The notes below the pieces were generated by a model. The model searched no databases and was not told the origin of the DNA. It worked only from the letters and a program-made list of their open reading frames with translations. Positions 25,725-35,240 of a DNA stretch of 61,617 bases are shown here, one piece after another (the stretch's first letter is position 1; each line of letters begins with the position of its first letter). Origin of the DNA: an uncultured Lachnospiraceae bacterium (lineage in GTDB: Bacteria; Bacillota; Clostridia; Lachnospirales; Lachnospiraceae); contig CANAPP010000014.1 of the NCBI GenBank assembly GCA_947363565.1, positions 1 through 61,617 on the forward strand. The letters run 5' to 3'. The position numbers were made by a program, and so were the translations under genes.

Positions 25725-26339
25725 ATGGCAAAAGGCAAAATAAGCGCAAAGCAACTTGAGATATTAGAGTATATTAAATCACAGATTTTAGACCGCGGAT
25801 TTCCACCGGCAGTACGTGATATCTGCGAAGCAGTGAATTTGAAGTCCACTTCTTCTGTCCACTCTCATTTGGAGACGCTTGAAAAGAATGGGTATATCCG
25901 GCGTGACCCGACAAAGCCAAGGGCAATTGAGATTTTAGATGACAGCTTTAATCTCATGCGCCGGGAAATGGTCAATGTTCCGATCATAGGACGCGTCGCC
26001 GCCGGTGAACCGATTCTGGCGGAGCAGAATATTGAGAACTACTTTCCTATCCCCATGGAGTTTATGCCCAACAAGCAGACATTCATGCTTAAAGTCAAAG
26101 GAGAAAGTATGATTAATTCAGGCATACTTGACGGAGATTATGTGCTGGTTGAAGAACGTGAAGCTGCGAGTAACGGCGAGATGATCGTAGCTCTGGTTGA
26201 AGACAGTGCTACAGTTAAGACTTTTTATAAAGAAGAAGGAATTATACGTCTCCAGCCAGAAAATGATACGATGGAGCCAATTATTGTTCAAGACTGTACA
26301 ATTCTCGGAAAAGTTATTGGCGTTTTCCGTTTTATGTAA
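25725..26339 (+). CDS. lexA: SOS response repressor LexA
   Basis: A 204-residue protein with an N-terminal winged helix (about 1-70; RDICEAVNLKSTSSVHSHLE is the recognition region) and a C-terminal S24 autoprotease domain. The cleavage bond is Ala93-Gly94 in VAAGEP; catalytic Ser128 lies in GESM and Lys165 in ATVKTF. LexA represses DNA-damage genes and is self-cleaved on RecA filaments. It is divergent from the YneA-like gene across 236 bases that hold both promoters and three LexA-like sites. Confidence 0.96.
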   Translation: MAKGKISAKQLEILEYIKSQILDRGFPPAVRDICEAVNLKSTSSVHSHLETLEKNGYIRRDPTKPRAIEILDDSFNLMRREMVNVPIIGRVAAGEPILAEQNIENYFPIPMEFMPNKQTFMLKVKGESMINSGILDGDYVLVEEREAASNGEMIVALVEDSATVKTFYKEEGIIRLQPENDTMEPIIVQDCTILGKVIGVFRFM

Positions 26340-26355
26340 AATGTTCCGGTTATGA

Positions 26356-26457
26356 AAAAGGCGTTGCAAAATGTAAAGATTCCATAACATACACGGGAAA
26401 TATCCTGGATCGCTATACGCTATGTTACGGAATCCGGTCATTTTGCAACAGCCTCTT
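26356..26457. repeat. 100-bp imperfect palindrome between lexA and rsfS (terminator, possibly MITE-derived)
   Basis: Left arm 26356-26390 and right arm 26420-26457 are near-complementary. The outer block is GTTGCAAAATG/CATTTTGCAAC and the inner block is GATTCCATAACATA against TATGTTACGGAATC with one mismatch, around a central loop of about 29 bases. On the minus strand the stem is followed by TTTTTC, so it can terminate the rsfS operon. The plus-strand side lacks a T-run. The ends (GGC-GTTGCAAAA and GGCTGTTGCAAAA) resemble terminal repeats of some insertion sequence families. It holds no ORF. Confidence 0.65.
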
Positions 26458-26469
26458 AAAGCTTTATGC

Positions 26470-26811
26470 CTACATTTCTACTGTCTTGCCGTCGCTCCAT
26501 ATACGTTCAAGATTATAGAAGGAACGGCTCTCTTTATCGAAGATATGCACGATCACATCCCCATAATCAAGCAGCACCCAGGCGCCACCTCTTTTGCCTT
26601 CCCGCTGTTTTAATGAATAGCCGGCTTTATGCATCTGTTCTTCGACATTTTCTACAAGGGCATCTACCTGGCTGGTGCTGCCGCCGTTAGTGATCACGAA
26701 ATAATCCGCCATAACAGAGATTGCGGAAATATCGATCACCTGGATGTCTTCGCCCTTTTTTTCCTCCAGGGCATCATAAATTACTTGAACCATATTTTTA
26801 TCCTTGCTCAT
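26470..26811 (-). CDS. rsfS: Ribosome silencing factor RsfS
   Basis: A 113-residue protein of the Iojap/RsfS family with DYFVITNGGSTSQVDAL and the C-terminal GAWVLLDYGDVIVHIF core. RsfS binds bL14 and blocks subunit joining under starvation. It ends the rplU operon, one base after yqeK, and is followed by the long palindrome. Confidence 0.94.
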   Translation of the reverse strand: MSKDKNMVQVIYDALEEKKGEDIQVIDISAISVMADYFVITNGGSTSQVDALVENVEEQMHKAGYSLKQREGKRGGAWVLLDYGDVIVHIFDKESRSFYNLERIWSDGKTVEM

Positions 26812-26812
26812 C

Positions 26813-27400
26813 TTAACCCTCCTGCTCGTTAAGTGTCATGTTATAGTATCGATAAGTTTTTTCTGTCATTTCGTCAATGGGAAGCTTTTTGCTTTTCAGG
26901 TATCTGAGGGAATCCTCCAGCATCCGGCACAGGCATCCATCAATATTGCGAAAAGCCAGCCGTCTTACCTCTGCCATGTTCGGAAGCTCGGCCCTTCCCG
27001 GCTCTATATAATCGGCAATATAGATGATCTTTTCTAAAAGTGTCATCGCTGGTTTCCCGGTAGTGTGACTTTTAATTGCGCAAAGCACTTCATAATCTTC
27101 TACATGATACTTCTTTTTCGCCATAAGCGCTCCAAGCTTTGCATGCAAAAGACTTGGATTTTTAAGCTCTACTTCCGATATTTCCAGGCGGTACTTCCGG
27201 CACAGCCTTATCTTTTTCTCGTTAGGTATGCACTTTGCACAGTCATGCAACAGGCCCGCTAAGAGTGCCTGTTCTACATTTGCATTGTGGCACATGGCAA
27301 GGGCTGCGGCTGTGTACATCACGCCCAGCGTATGCTCATAGCGTTCCTTATCAAGCTCCTTATGCAGTTTTTTGGTGATTTTATTGATTCTGTGATTCAT
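26813..27400 (-). CDS. yqeK: HD-domain Ap4A hydrolase YqeK
   Basis: ATG 27400 follows AAAAAGGA by about nine bases and overlaps the nadD end by 20 bases. The same frame stays open much further upstream, but that part is a shadow of nadD. The 195-residue product has the HD metal-site residues in ERYEHTLGV and LLHDCAK, and a later SHTTG with YIADYIEPGR. YqeK proteins cleave Ap4A symmetrically into ADP. Gene order nadD-yqeK-rsfS is the Firmicute standard. Confidence 0.92.
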   Translation of the reverse strand: MNHRINKITKKLHKELDKERYEHTLGVMYTAAALAMCHNANVEQALLAGLLHDCAKCIPNEKKIRLCRKYRLEISEVELKNPSLLHAKLGALMAKKKYHVEDYEVLCAIKSHTTGKPAMTLLEKIIYIADYIEPGRAELPNMAEVRRLAFRNIDGCLCRMLEDSLRYLKSKKLPIDEMTEKTYRYYNMTLNEQEG

Positions 27401-27998
27401 ACAAACATTCCTTTTTAATGTATTCCTCCACTTTATCCGGGACAAGGCCGCGGATACTTTTCCCTTCTTTAATCCGTTCTCTGAGTCCGGAGGAAGAGAT
27501 ATCCATAAGCGGGGTAATAAGAAGTGCAGATTTGGCACGGTATTTTTCTTCCAGATAATGCATCTGCCTTTCCATCTGCTCTCTCGTATCCATCTCATCC
27601 CGGAAAGCAGCCAAGATGGTGCACGTAGGAAATAATCTCTCCGGATGCACCCATTTTTCAATAGTGAATAAAGAATCCGCCCCAACAATAAAGTAAAATT
27701 CATCACCAGGATAAACTTTTGAAAAATGCTCCATTGTCTCATAAGAACAGGAGACACTTTTTCTTCGTGCTTCGTATGTCTCAAGCTTATATCCGGTATG
27801 TCCTGTGATGGCAAGCTGCACCATCCGAAGCCGGTCATCAATGGACGAACCAATATCGGACAGTGCCTTATGTGGCGGATTGCCATTGGGCAGAAACCAT
27901 ACCCGGTCAAGGTCAAATTGCTCATAAGCAGCACTGGCAATGACAAGATGCCCATTATGGATGGGATCAAATGTACCTCCCATAATTCCGATCTTCAT
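27381..27998 (-). CDS. nadD: Nicotinate-nucleotide adenylyltransferase
   Basis: A 205-residue nucleotidyltransferase with GGTFDPIHNGHL at residues 7-18 and the C-terminal ISSSGLRERI variant of the ISSTxIR motif. It adenylates nicotinic acid mononucleotide in NAD synthesis. It starts three bases after yhbY, and its end overlaps yqeK. Confidence 0.95.
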   Translation of the reverse strand: MKIGIMGGTFDPIHNGHLVIASAAYEQFDLDRVWFLPNGNPPHKALSDIGSSIDDRLRMVQLAITGHTGYKLETYEARRKSVSCSYETMEHFSKVYPGDEFYFIVGADSLFTIEKWVHPERLFPTCTILAAFRDEMDTREQMERQMHYLEEKYRAKSALLITPLMDISSSGLRERIKEGKSIRGLVPDKVEEYIKKECLYESQNQ

Positions 27999-28001
27999 GC
28001 T

Positions 28002-28322
28002 CTACTTTTCCTTATCTGCTTTTTTCGTTATCTGGCTTAAATCAATTTTTTTATTTTTATCCTTTCCTTCACGGTACAGGACAATCTTCCTGCCGATCAC
28101 CTGAACTACCTGGGAATGTGTTCTCTCGGACAAAAGCTCCGCCAGACTTCTGGGATCATCCGCGCAGTTTTTTAAAACGTTAACCTTGATCAGTTCCCTC
28201 GCTGCCAGCGCCTCGTCGATCGCCCTGGTAAATTCCGGCGTCATGCTGCTCTTTCCTATCTGCAATATAGGTTCCATCGTCATCGCAAGACTTTTTAAAT
28301 ATGCTCTTTGTTTTGTCGTCAT
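28002..28322 (-). CDS. yhbY: CRM-domain RNA-binding protein YhbY
   Basis: A 106-residue single CRM/YhbY domain: N-terminal KQRAYLKSLA, then the GKS-containing loop (ILQIGKSSMTPEF) and VVQVIGRKIVLYRE. Members associate with the large ribosomal subunit. It lies between obgE and nadD, which supports a ribosome-assembly function. The C-terminus is Lys-rich. Confidence 0.92.
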   Translation of the reverse strand: MTTKQRAYLKSLAMTMEPILQIGKSSMTPEFTRAIDEALAARELIKVNVLKNCADDPRSLAELLSERTHSQVVQVIGRKIVLYREGKDKNKKIDLSQITKKADKEK

Positions 28323-28372
28323 AGATAAGACTCCTGTAAATTATTATTATTTTAGAATCATTTAACCGCACA

Positions 28373-29689
<1,317 letters not shown>

Positions 29690-29743
29690 TTAAAAAAGAG
29701 TGTCACCATATAACTGCAAACAGTTATCAAGCAACACTCTCTT
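29690..29743 (-). terminator. Intrinsic terminator between rpmA and obgE
   Basis: On the minus strand an outer stem AAGAGTGT/ACACTCTT encloses a perfect inner stem ATAACTG-TTTG-CAGTTAT and is followed by a T-run (A-run at 29692-29697 on the plus strand). It sits after the rpmA stop and about 30 bases ahead of the obgE start. Confidence 0.85.
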
Positions 29744-29760
29744 CAGCCTAATCCGATAAT

Positions 29761-30042
29761 CTAAGCCACAGGATAGATAGAAACCTGCTTCTTATCTCTT
29801 CCTTTTCTCTCAAATCTTACAACACCATCAACAAGTGCGAACAATGTATCATCACCGCCGCGTCCAACATTGATACCCGGGTGAATCTTTGTTCCGCGCT
29901 GTCTGTAAAGGATGTTGCCGGCTTTTACAAACTGTCCGTCCGCTCTCTTGGCGCCAAGTCTCTTAGACTCGGAATCACGTCCGTTCTTTGTAGAACCAAC
30001 TCCCTTTTTATGAGCAAAAAACTGAAGGTTTAATTTCATCAT
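29761..30042 (-). CDS. rpmA: Ribosomal protein bL27 with cleavable N-terminal extension
   Basis: ATG 30042 is chosen because AGGAGG (30053-30058) lies ten bases upstream; GTG 30051 would touch the RBS. The 93-residue protein begins MMKLNLQFF, the Firmicute leader removed after Phe9 by the protease Prp, leaving AHKKG as the mature N-terminus, which reaches the peptidyl-transferase centre. The core [15 protein letters not shown] is typical. The gene encoding Prp is immediately upstream. Confidence 0.96.
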   Translation of the reverse strand: MMKLNLQFFAHKKGVGSTKNGRDSESKRLGAKRADGQFVKAGNILYRQRGTKIHPGINVGRGGDDTLFALVDGVVRFERKGRDKKQVSIYPVA

Positions 30043-30047
30043 GGTTG

Positions 30048-30380
30048 TCACACCTCCTCGAATGTTAAATCAATATATTCTGCGTAGTTCTCATCATCAG
30101 ACATCTCCGTAAGACCCAGAACCATCGTATCCAATAAAAGCTCCGCTTCTTTTGAAGGCCGCTCCTTCAGAGAATAATCAATCACTCCCTCGGCATCATC
30201 CGACACCAGGGAAGTCTTATCTCCCGTAAATTTCTCGATGGCGTTCACCGTATTGATGATCAGCACGGATGCCGCCGCACATACGATATCCTGCCCTTCA
30301 TCACTGAAGCCGGCATGCCCGTACGTCGTAAACCCGGTATATTCTCTTCTTTTATTCTGATAAATGGTTACATGAATCAT
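30048..30380 (-). CDS. prp: Ribosomal-processing cysteine protease Prp
   Basis: ATG 30380 follows TTGGAG by eight bases. The 110-residue protein carries the catalytic pair His22 (in YGHAG) and Cys34 (in DIVCAAAS) at the positions known for the Staphylococcus enzyme. It cleaves the N-terminal extension of bL27. It lies between rplU and rpmA, and its last codons contain the rpmA ribosome binding site. Confidence 0.93.
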   Translation of the reverse strand: MIHVTIYQNKRREYTGFTTYGHAGFSDEGQDIVCAAASVLIINTVNAIEKFTGDKTSLVSDDAEGVIDYSLKERPSKEAELLLDTMVLGLTEMSDDENYAEYIDLTFEEV

Positions 30381-30394
30381 GGTCAAACTCCAAA

Positions 30395-30703
30395 TTAAGC
30401 ATTGATCTTTTCAATCTTAACTGCTGTATACTGCTGTCTGTGACCGTTCTTCTTGTGGTATCCGGTTTTTCTCTTGTACTTGTAAACGATAACTTTTCTG
30501 CCCTTACCGTTTCCAACTACAGACGCCTCAACTGTTGCACCTGCAACTGTCGGGTCACCAACCTTGAGACCGTTGTCACTGACTGCAAGCACTTGGTCAA
30601 AAGTATAAGTCTCTCCGGCTTCTGCACCAAGCTTCTCTACTTTAATGATATCGCCTTCGGCTACTTTGTACTGTTTACCACCTGTTGCTATAATTGCGTA
30701 CAT
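30395..30703 (-). CDS. rplU: Ribosomal protein bL21
   Basis: ATG 30703 follows TAGGAGG with about six bases spacing; a longer frame to 30733 has no RBS. The 102-residue product starts [14 protein letters not shown] and ends with [17 protein letters not shown], the usual bL21 ends. First gene of the rplU-prp-rpmA-obgE-yhbY-nadD-yqeK-rsfS run, preceded by a structured leader and a promoter. Confidence 0.97.
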   Translation of the reverse strand: MYAIIATGGKQYKVAEGDIIKVEKLGAEAGETYTFDQVLAVSDNGLKVGDPTVAGATVEASVVGNGKGRKVIVYKYKRKTGYHKKNGHRQQYTAVKIEKINA

Positions 30704-30738
30704 ATGGCACCTCCTATTATCATTACTCGCCAACTACG

Positions 30739-30832
30739 GTGTCTGTCATAGACTGCTGCAAACAATCTACAATTCAGCAATAAAATAACACTGAAACTGT
30801 ATATCGCGGCAGCGTTATGGTCATGACAGCAC
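30739..30832 (-). ncRNA. Structured rplU leader, three-way junction (L21-leader-like)
   Basis: On the minus-strand transcript a long-range helix pairs 30820-30832 with 30739-30753 (13 pairs with two one-base bulges). It encloses a nine-pair hairpin (30810-30818 with 30785-30793; one G-U) and a five-pair hairpin (30775-30779 with 30754-30758), the latter stacked directly on the closing helix. This is between the promoter at 30863-30891 and the rplU RBS. Ribosomal protein leaders of this kind bind bL21 for autoregulation; identity with the Rfam L21 leader is inferred, not checked. The rest of the 322-base gap holds only the promoter and the hairpin at 30988. Confidence 0.7.
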
Positions 30833-30862
30833 TTAAAACCTCATTGTGCGGCATACTGGTAT

Positions 30863-30891
30863 ATCATAGCATGAAAAGGCTGGAAAATCAA
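30863..30891 (-). promoter_or_regulatory. Promoter of the rplU operon
   Basis: On the minus strand TTGATT (30886-30891), 17 bases, TATGAT (30863-30868). The start point near 30856 gives a leader of about 150 bases containing the three-way junction. Confidence 0.7.
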
Positions 30892-30987
30892 GCCGGTTTT
30901 TCCTATTTTTAATTTTGTTTTCGCAATGGTTTCCTCAAATAATCTCAACCAGACCGCCTTGCCTCTTCTCATCTAAAATCCCTAATA

Positions 30988-31007
30988 GTGGTTCTAAAAA
31001 GAACTAC
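30988..31007 (-). repeat. 20-nt hairpin element, copy 2 (possible terminator)
   Basis: Eight-pair stem GTGGTTCT/AGAACTAC (one G-U) with an AAAA loop, 19 bases after the stop of the diesterase gene. The following minus-strand bases are TATTAGGGATTTTAG, so termination would be weak. It matches the element at 25045-25064 in 17 of 20 positions. Confidence 0.5.
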
Positions 31008-31025
31008 CTCTTCTGTATTTATACA

Positions 31026-32534
31026 TTACCAGAACTTACAGTTCGTCGTGATATAAGGGATCTTATTCCTGGCGTACTCCCACATCTTTGACGGATCATC
31101 GACGGTCCATATATTAACCGCTACCCCTGAATTCATGAACTTTTTCGCGGTCTTAATATCCAGCTCCTTAAAATACGTATCAAGGCCAATCTGTTTTTCT
31201 TTATATAATCCGATAAGATTCGTATCCGGCTTGCCCACAAGGTGCTGCAGTTCGATGTTTCCCGCTCCTCTCTCATCGGCGATTGCACGTAATTTAATCA
31301 AAGTCTTCAGGTCAAATGCGATAAATACAACTTTAGCATTCCCCATAAAGCTCTGTGTGATATCATATAATCTGGTCAGATCATCTTCCGCTGCCGACTG
31401 AAGCTCCATGCCATACGCATCTACGGCAGCTGTCGCCAATGCGCCGATTTCTTTTTGTGTTTCCCCGCCTTCTGCCGCTGCACCTGTATGCGGTTGTGCC
31501 GCCCCATCTTCCGGTGCCGAAAGAAGCTGGCCGTCAGCCTCTTCCCAGGCATACGCCATCTTAATCTCCACAACCGGAACCATCCGGTATTCCAGACAGG
31601 TCTGCAGATATTCTTCTAACGTGGGGATCGTCGTGGCACTGCGGTCCGACTGATATTCTTTCCAGTGATTTCCTCCGGTGACCGGGCTTCCTTTGATCTC
31701 CGCCAGGGTCATATCCCCTGGAGTCTTGTCAATCCCGCACATCCGCTTCAGCGTATCGTCGTGCATCAGAACGAAATAGCCGTCTTTTGTCCTTCGGATA
31801 TCGGTTTCCGCTCCCCAGAACCCCGCTTCCCCAGCAAGTTGGAAAGCTTTGATCGTATTTTCCGGAGCACGGCTGCTGAGTCCCCGGTGGGCAATAAACC
31901 GTGCGCTATTTTTTAATCTCCCGATCACTTTCACCGGATATGATACTTCTTTTGCAAATCCATCCTCTGAAAGAATCCGGATCTTCGCGGTTCCTTCGGA
32001 CTTCCCAGTAAGTTTCCCATTCTTGTTCACGGTCACGATCTTCGGATCGGAGGATATGTATCTTACGCCCTTTATCGTGGCGCTCTCTGGAGCTATACTG
32101 GCTTTGCGCCGATAAGTATTTCCTTTCTGGAGAACGATTCCCCCCTTATCCACACGGATTTTTCTCGATGGCTTCACCACGCTGACTTTGCAGCGGATCT
32201 CTTTTTGGGGCTGGGATAATACCTTACAGGTAACCGTGACCGTTCCCTTTTTCTTCGCAGATACTTTTCCGTTTTTATTGACCGTGGCAATATTGGCATT
32301 GCTGCTTGACCATTTTAACCTGTTTTTCCGTGCCTTTTTCGGGGTAATCTCAACCTGCAGCTTTTTTGATGATCTTACAGGTATATAGATCTTTGATGCG
32401 TCATCCGTCCAGGCGATCTTTCTGACCTTAGGGGCAGCGGCTTCGGCGCCCGAGAACTGTCCGGCCAAAAGCCAGCCCGCCATGATAAGTAATAAGCTTC
32501 TCTGAATAGTAAAAACTAACCTCTTTTTGTCCAT
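31026..32534 (-). CDS. Secreted glycerophosphodiester phosphodiesterase with two Ig-like (Big_2) domains
   Basis: ATG 32534 follows GCAGGAGC by nine bases; the longer frame overlaps the next gene upstream. About 502 residues: signal peptide (about 1-33, ending GAEAAA), two bacterial Ig-like repeats (about 40-125 and 130-210; each with a VNKNGK motif), then a GDPD barrel with FIAHRG, APENT, ETDIRRTKDG and HDDTL, all catalytic residues present. A low-complexity Ala/Gly/Glu insertion interrupts the barrel (about 345-375). GDPDs hydrolyse glycerophosphodiesters to glycerol-3-phosphate. Directly downstream of an LtaS-like gene, so its substrate may be cell-surface glycerol phosphate. Confidence 0.87.
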   Translation of the reverse strand: MDKKRLVFTIQRSLLLIMAGWLLAGQFSGAEAAAPKVRKIAWTDDASKIYIPVRSSKKLQVEITPKKARKNRLKWSSSNANIATVNKNGKVSAKKKGTVTVTCKVLSQPQKEIRCKVSVVKPSRKIRVDKGGIVLQKGNTYRRKASIAPESATIKGVRYISSDPKIVTVNKNGKLTGKSEGTAKIRILSEDGFAKEVSYPVKVIGRLKNSARFIAHRGLSSRAPENTIKAFQLAGEAGFWGAETDIRRTKDGYFVLMHDDTLKRMCGIDKTPGDMTLAEIKGSPVTGGNHWKEYQSDRSATTIPTLEEYLQTCLEYRMVPVVEIKMAYAWEEADGQLLSAPEDGAAQPHTGAAAEGGETQKEIGALATAAVDAYGMELQSAAEDDLTRLYDITQSFMGNAKVVFIAFDLKTLIKLRAIADERGAGNIELQHLVGKPDTNLIGLYKEKQIGLDTYFKELDIKTAKKFMNSGVAVNIWTVDDPSKMWEYARNKIPYITTNCKFW

Positions 32535-32553
32535 GCTTTCACGCTCCTGCATT

Positions 32554-34386
32554 TTACTCCTGATTTTGCTGAACATCCTTTGCTGATACGTCCTTTTCGC
32601 TCAGAATATACTCCTCGCCGGATTTCCCGTCCGCATAGGCGCAGATATGATAGTTGTTCTCACCTCCGGTAAATTCTTCTTCTCTGATTTTTACCGTATA
32701 TACACCTTTCTTCTTTTTCTTCATCTCAACGTACTGCTTCTCTTTTCCTTCCGTCCATACGGCCAGCCGCATCCCGGTAATGGCCTCGGGCACATTTTTA
32801 ATGCCCTTTACGGCGATCAGGACTTCGCCGCCTCCACCGTCTTTGACCTTTATCTTTGCCTTTGGCCTGCGCTCTTCCTCCCGCGCCAGAAGTTCTTCAC
32901 TTTCAACATCAATGTCCGCGAGCTCTTCCATAAATGAGGATTTTTTCGTAAGTTCTATCCGCTGTTTGCTAAGTCCGAACTGTTCTGTCAGCGTCTGGGT
33001 ACCGGAAAACAGATCCGTACCGAGGCCAAGGCGGCCGCCCTTGATGTCCACGCCCAGGGCGGCAAGGGTTGTGGGGAAAAGGTCAAAGGTAGTATACTCT
33101 CTGTAGGTTTTATTTTTCAGGCTGCAGCCGGGATTGATAAAATTCGTGTACACCTTACGTTCATACTCCTCATCCACTCCCTCGCAGAAATCCTTATCCA
33201 TGGTCAGATGGTCTCCGGCCAGCACGATACTCGTGTTTTCGTAAAAGTCCTGTTCCTTTACCCAGGAAATAAATTCATCAATCTGCCTGCTGGAACACGC
33301 CATGACATTCGCATACTGGTCATCCTCAAAGTCTTTCCGGCACCGCCCGCAGATATATCCGTCCTCAAAGTGGGTATCAACCGTAAGCATGGTCAGGTTA
33401 AATGGCTTATCCACCTTAGCCAGCTTGGTAAGCTTATCTTTAGCGATGTCAAACAGCTTCTCGTCCTCAAACCCCCACCATACCTTGTAATCCTTGGGTA
33501 TCAGCTTATTCTTCCGCGCATAATCGTAGTCCATGATCTCATAATTCCCGTGCTCTTTAAAATACAGCCTGCGGCCGCCAAATACCGCCTCCGAGCCGAT
33601 CAGCAGCGTCTGGGCGTATCCTGCCTGCCCTAGGATATCGCCGAGAGTGACTGCGCCGGCAAAAAAGGAATCCTGGGTATCCATATCATTGCCATCGATG
33701 GAAATGGACAATGGCAGGCCGCTGGTATGTGCAAACATCGCTCCCATCGTCCAGGTCGCTCCGGTTGTCGTATATCCCCCGTTAAGGCCAGGCTCTTCCC
33801 CGGAAAAGTCCTCATTCTCCTCTGCCAGCTTTGTAAGCTCCGGAATGCAGTTTTCCTCAAATGCCCCGCCATGTTCCTTATCCGCATAAGTGCTTTCCAC
33901 GGATTCCAAAAATATGTAGATCAGATTCCGCTTTTTTTCCGGAAAAACCAATTCTGTGTCGGCAGGCGGCACATAATGATCTTCGATAAACGTAGATTCG
34001 GTATTCCGTCCTTCAAGATATGCCGCTATGTCAAGCTTTTTAAACGTATATCCCGCTGCAAGTATAGACACCGCCAGAGAACAGGAAAAAGTCAGTAATG
34101 GTATCACGTAAAAATATTTGTTTTTCCGGAAACAGACGAACAAAGCACCCATCAGCACACCTGCCAGCACCGCCGGCAGGATGCAGGAAAATATGTATTC
34201 GCGGACCATCCCTTCATTAGTCCCAGCTAACGGCGCCGTCATATGGAACAAAAGCTCGTCCATAGTCAGGTTATTCCACGTCCTGAACATCCATCGTATG
34301 CTTGCGGCAAACAATGCAGACAGCAAAACAGAAAACAGTGCGAGGAAAATCCCTATTCTCTTTAGCAGCAGCTTTTTCTTTTTCAT
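32554..34386 (-). CDS. LtaS/MdoB-like membrane phosphoglycerol transferase
   Basis: ATG 34386 is taken as the start (upstream frame lacks an RBS). 610 residues: three N-terminal transmembrane helices (about 11-33, 64-86, 93-113), then an extracellular sulfatase-fold domain with metal ligand Glu161 (FLESVES), nucleophile Thr211 (GATWTMGAMFAH), TVDTHFEDG and AGDHLTMD, and an extra C-terminal beta-like domain of about 90 residues (about 515-610). Five-helix LtaS makes lipoteichoic acid; this shorter-topped form is nearer MdoB or streptococcal GacH, which put glycerol phosphate on glycans. It lies in the glycan operon next to the diesterase. Confidence 0.85.
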   Translation of the reverse strand: MKKKKLLLKRIGIFLALFSVLLSALFAASIRWMFRTWNNLTMDELLFHMTAPLAGTNEGMVREYIFSCILPAVLAGVLMGALFVCFRKNKYFYVIPLLTFSCSLAVSILAAGYTFKKLDIAAYLEGRNTESTFIEDHYVPPADTELVFPEKKRNLIYIFLESVESTYADKEHGGAFEENCIPELTKLAEENEDFSGEEPGLNGGYTTTGATWTMGAMFAHTSGLPLSISIDGNDMDTQDSFFAGAVTLGDILGQAGYAQTLLIGSEAVFGGRRLYFKEHGNYEIMDYDYARKNKLIPKDYKVWWGFEDEKLFDIAKDKLTKLAKVDKPFNLTMLTVDTHFEDGYICGRCRKDFEDDQYANVMACSSRQIDEFISWVKEQDFYENTSIVLAGDHLTMDKDFCEGVDEEYERKVYTNFINPGCSLKNKTYREYTTFDLFPTTLAALGVDIKGGRLGLGTDLFSGTQTLTEQFGLSKQRIELTKKSSFMEELADIDVESEELLAREEERRPKAKIKVKDGGGGEVLIAVKGIKNVPEAITGMRLAVWTEGKEKQYVEMKKKKKGVYTVKIREEEFTGGENNYHICAYADGKSGEEYILSEKDVSAKDVQQNQE

Positions 34387-34418
34387 TCGTACCTTGCCAC
34401 CTTTAATCTCAGTATAGG

Positions 34419-35210
34419 TTATATGCTGTTGGACTTCTGCGCCTTCGCATATAATTTTACCAGAATCTTCACCATAAATTTCGGCCAAAATTTGGAATAC
34501 ATCACCACATCCTCGTCGCTTCTCTTATTCTCGGAAATAATGGCGGATGTCTCCGACTCTTCGTGGATGCGGTGGGCCATCAGAGGCTTTTTGCTGTAGG
34601 CAAAAGCGCCCTTTAGCCGGGAGATCATCTCCCACGCTTCCCAGTCCTCGTTGCTGCGAAAGCCGACTTTAAAGACCGGCTTGGGAAGATTTTCCTTCGC
34701 ATACATGACAGACGGACAGCAGATAGGGGAACCCAAGGACAGGATCCTCCTCCTGACAAAAACAGAATTCCAGAAAGGCTTAACCCTCAAAGGAAGAAGC
34801 ATCAGCCGCTTGATGTTCAACAGCTTGTTGGACTTCACATATCTTCCGTCCCGGAGCTCATAATAGTCCGAAAAAAAGATCAGCGGCCGCTTGCAGCCCT
34901 TCACACATGCAAGCGCTTCTTTTGTATAATCCTTAAAGTAAATATCATCCTGATGGGCGATAGTGACATAAGGCGTCGTCGCTTTCGCGTAGCCGAAGTT
35001 CCAGTCCTGGACGATGCCGCCCTGCCCTTCATTGACAAAAAGCGGAAGGTTATAGCTTTCGGACAGCCCCGAAATGTGCGGGTTCGGCGTAGAAGTCACC
35101 ATGATGATCTCACTCTCTGCCGTCTGCTTTTTCAACGATTTTATACATTTTTCCAAAAACGGACTTTCTTTATATGCACAGATGACAAAGGTATGTTCAT
35201 TATTTTTCAT
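34419..35210 (-). CDS. Family 2-like glycosyltransferase
   Basis: ATG 35210 follows AAAGGATG by seven bases. 263 residues, GT-A fold: N-terminal FVICAYKESPFLEKCIKSL, acceptor-side VQDWNFGYAKA, the metal motif HQDD near residues 94-97, and C-terminal SNEDWEAWE. Probably adds one sugar of the surface glycan on the cytoplasmic face. Donor and linkage cannot be told from sequence. Confidence 0.83.
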   Translation of the reverse strand: MKNNEHTFVICAYKESPFLEKCIKSLKKQTAESEIIMVTSTPNPHISGLSESYNLPLFVNEGQGGIVQDWNFGYAKATTPYVTIAHQDDIYFKDYTKEALACVKGCKRPLIFFSDYYELRDGRYVKSNKLLNIKRLMLLPLRVKPFWNSVFVRRRILSLGSPICCPSVMYAKENLPKPVFKVGFRSNEDWEAWEMISRLKGAFAYSKKPLMAHRIHEESETSAIISENKRSDEDVVMYSKFWPKFMVKILVKLYAKAQKSNSI

Positions 35211-35240
35211 CAAATCATCCTTTCTCGTTACCATAAATGG

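Noticed and set aside
27401-27970. Upstream extension of the yqeK frame to 385 residues
   Set aside because: The extra part lies wholly inside nadD in another frame; ATG 27400 with AAAAAGGA is the natural start.
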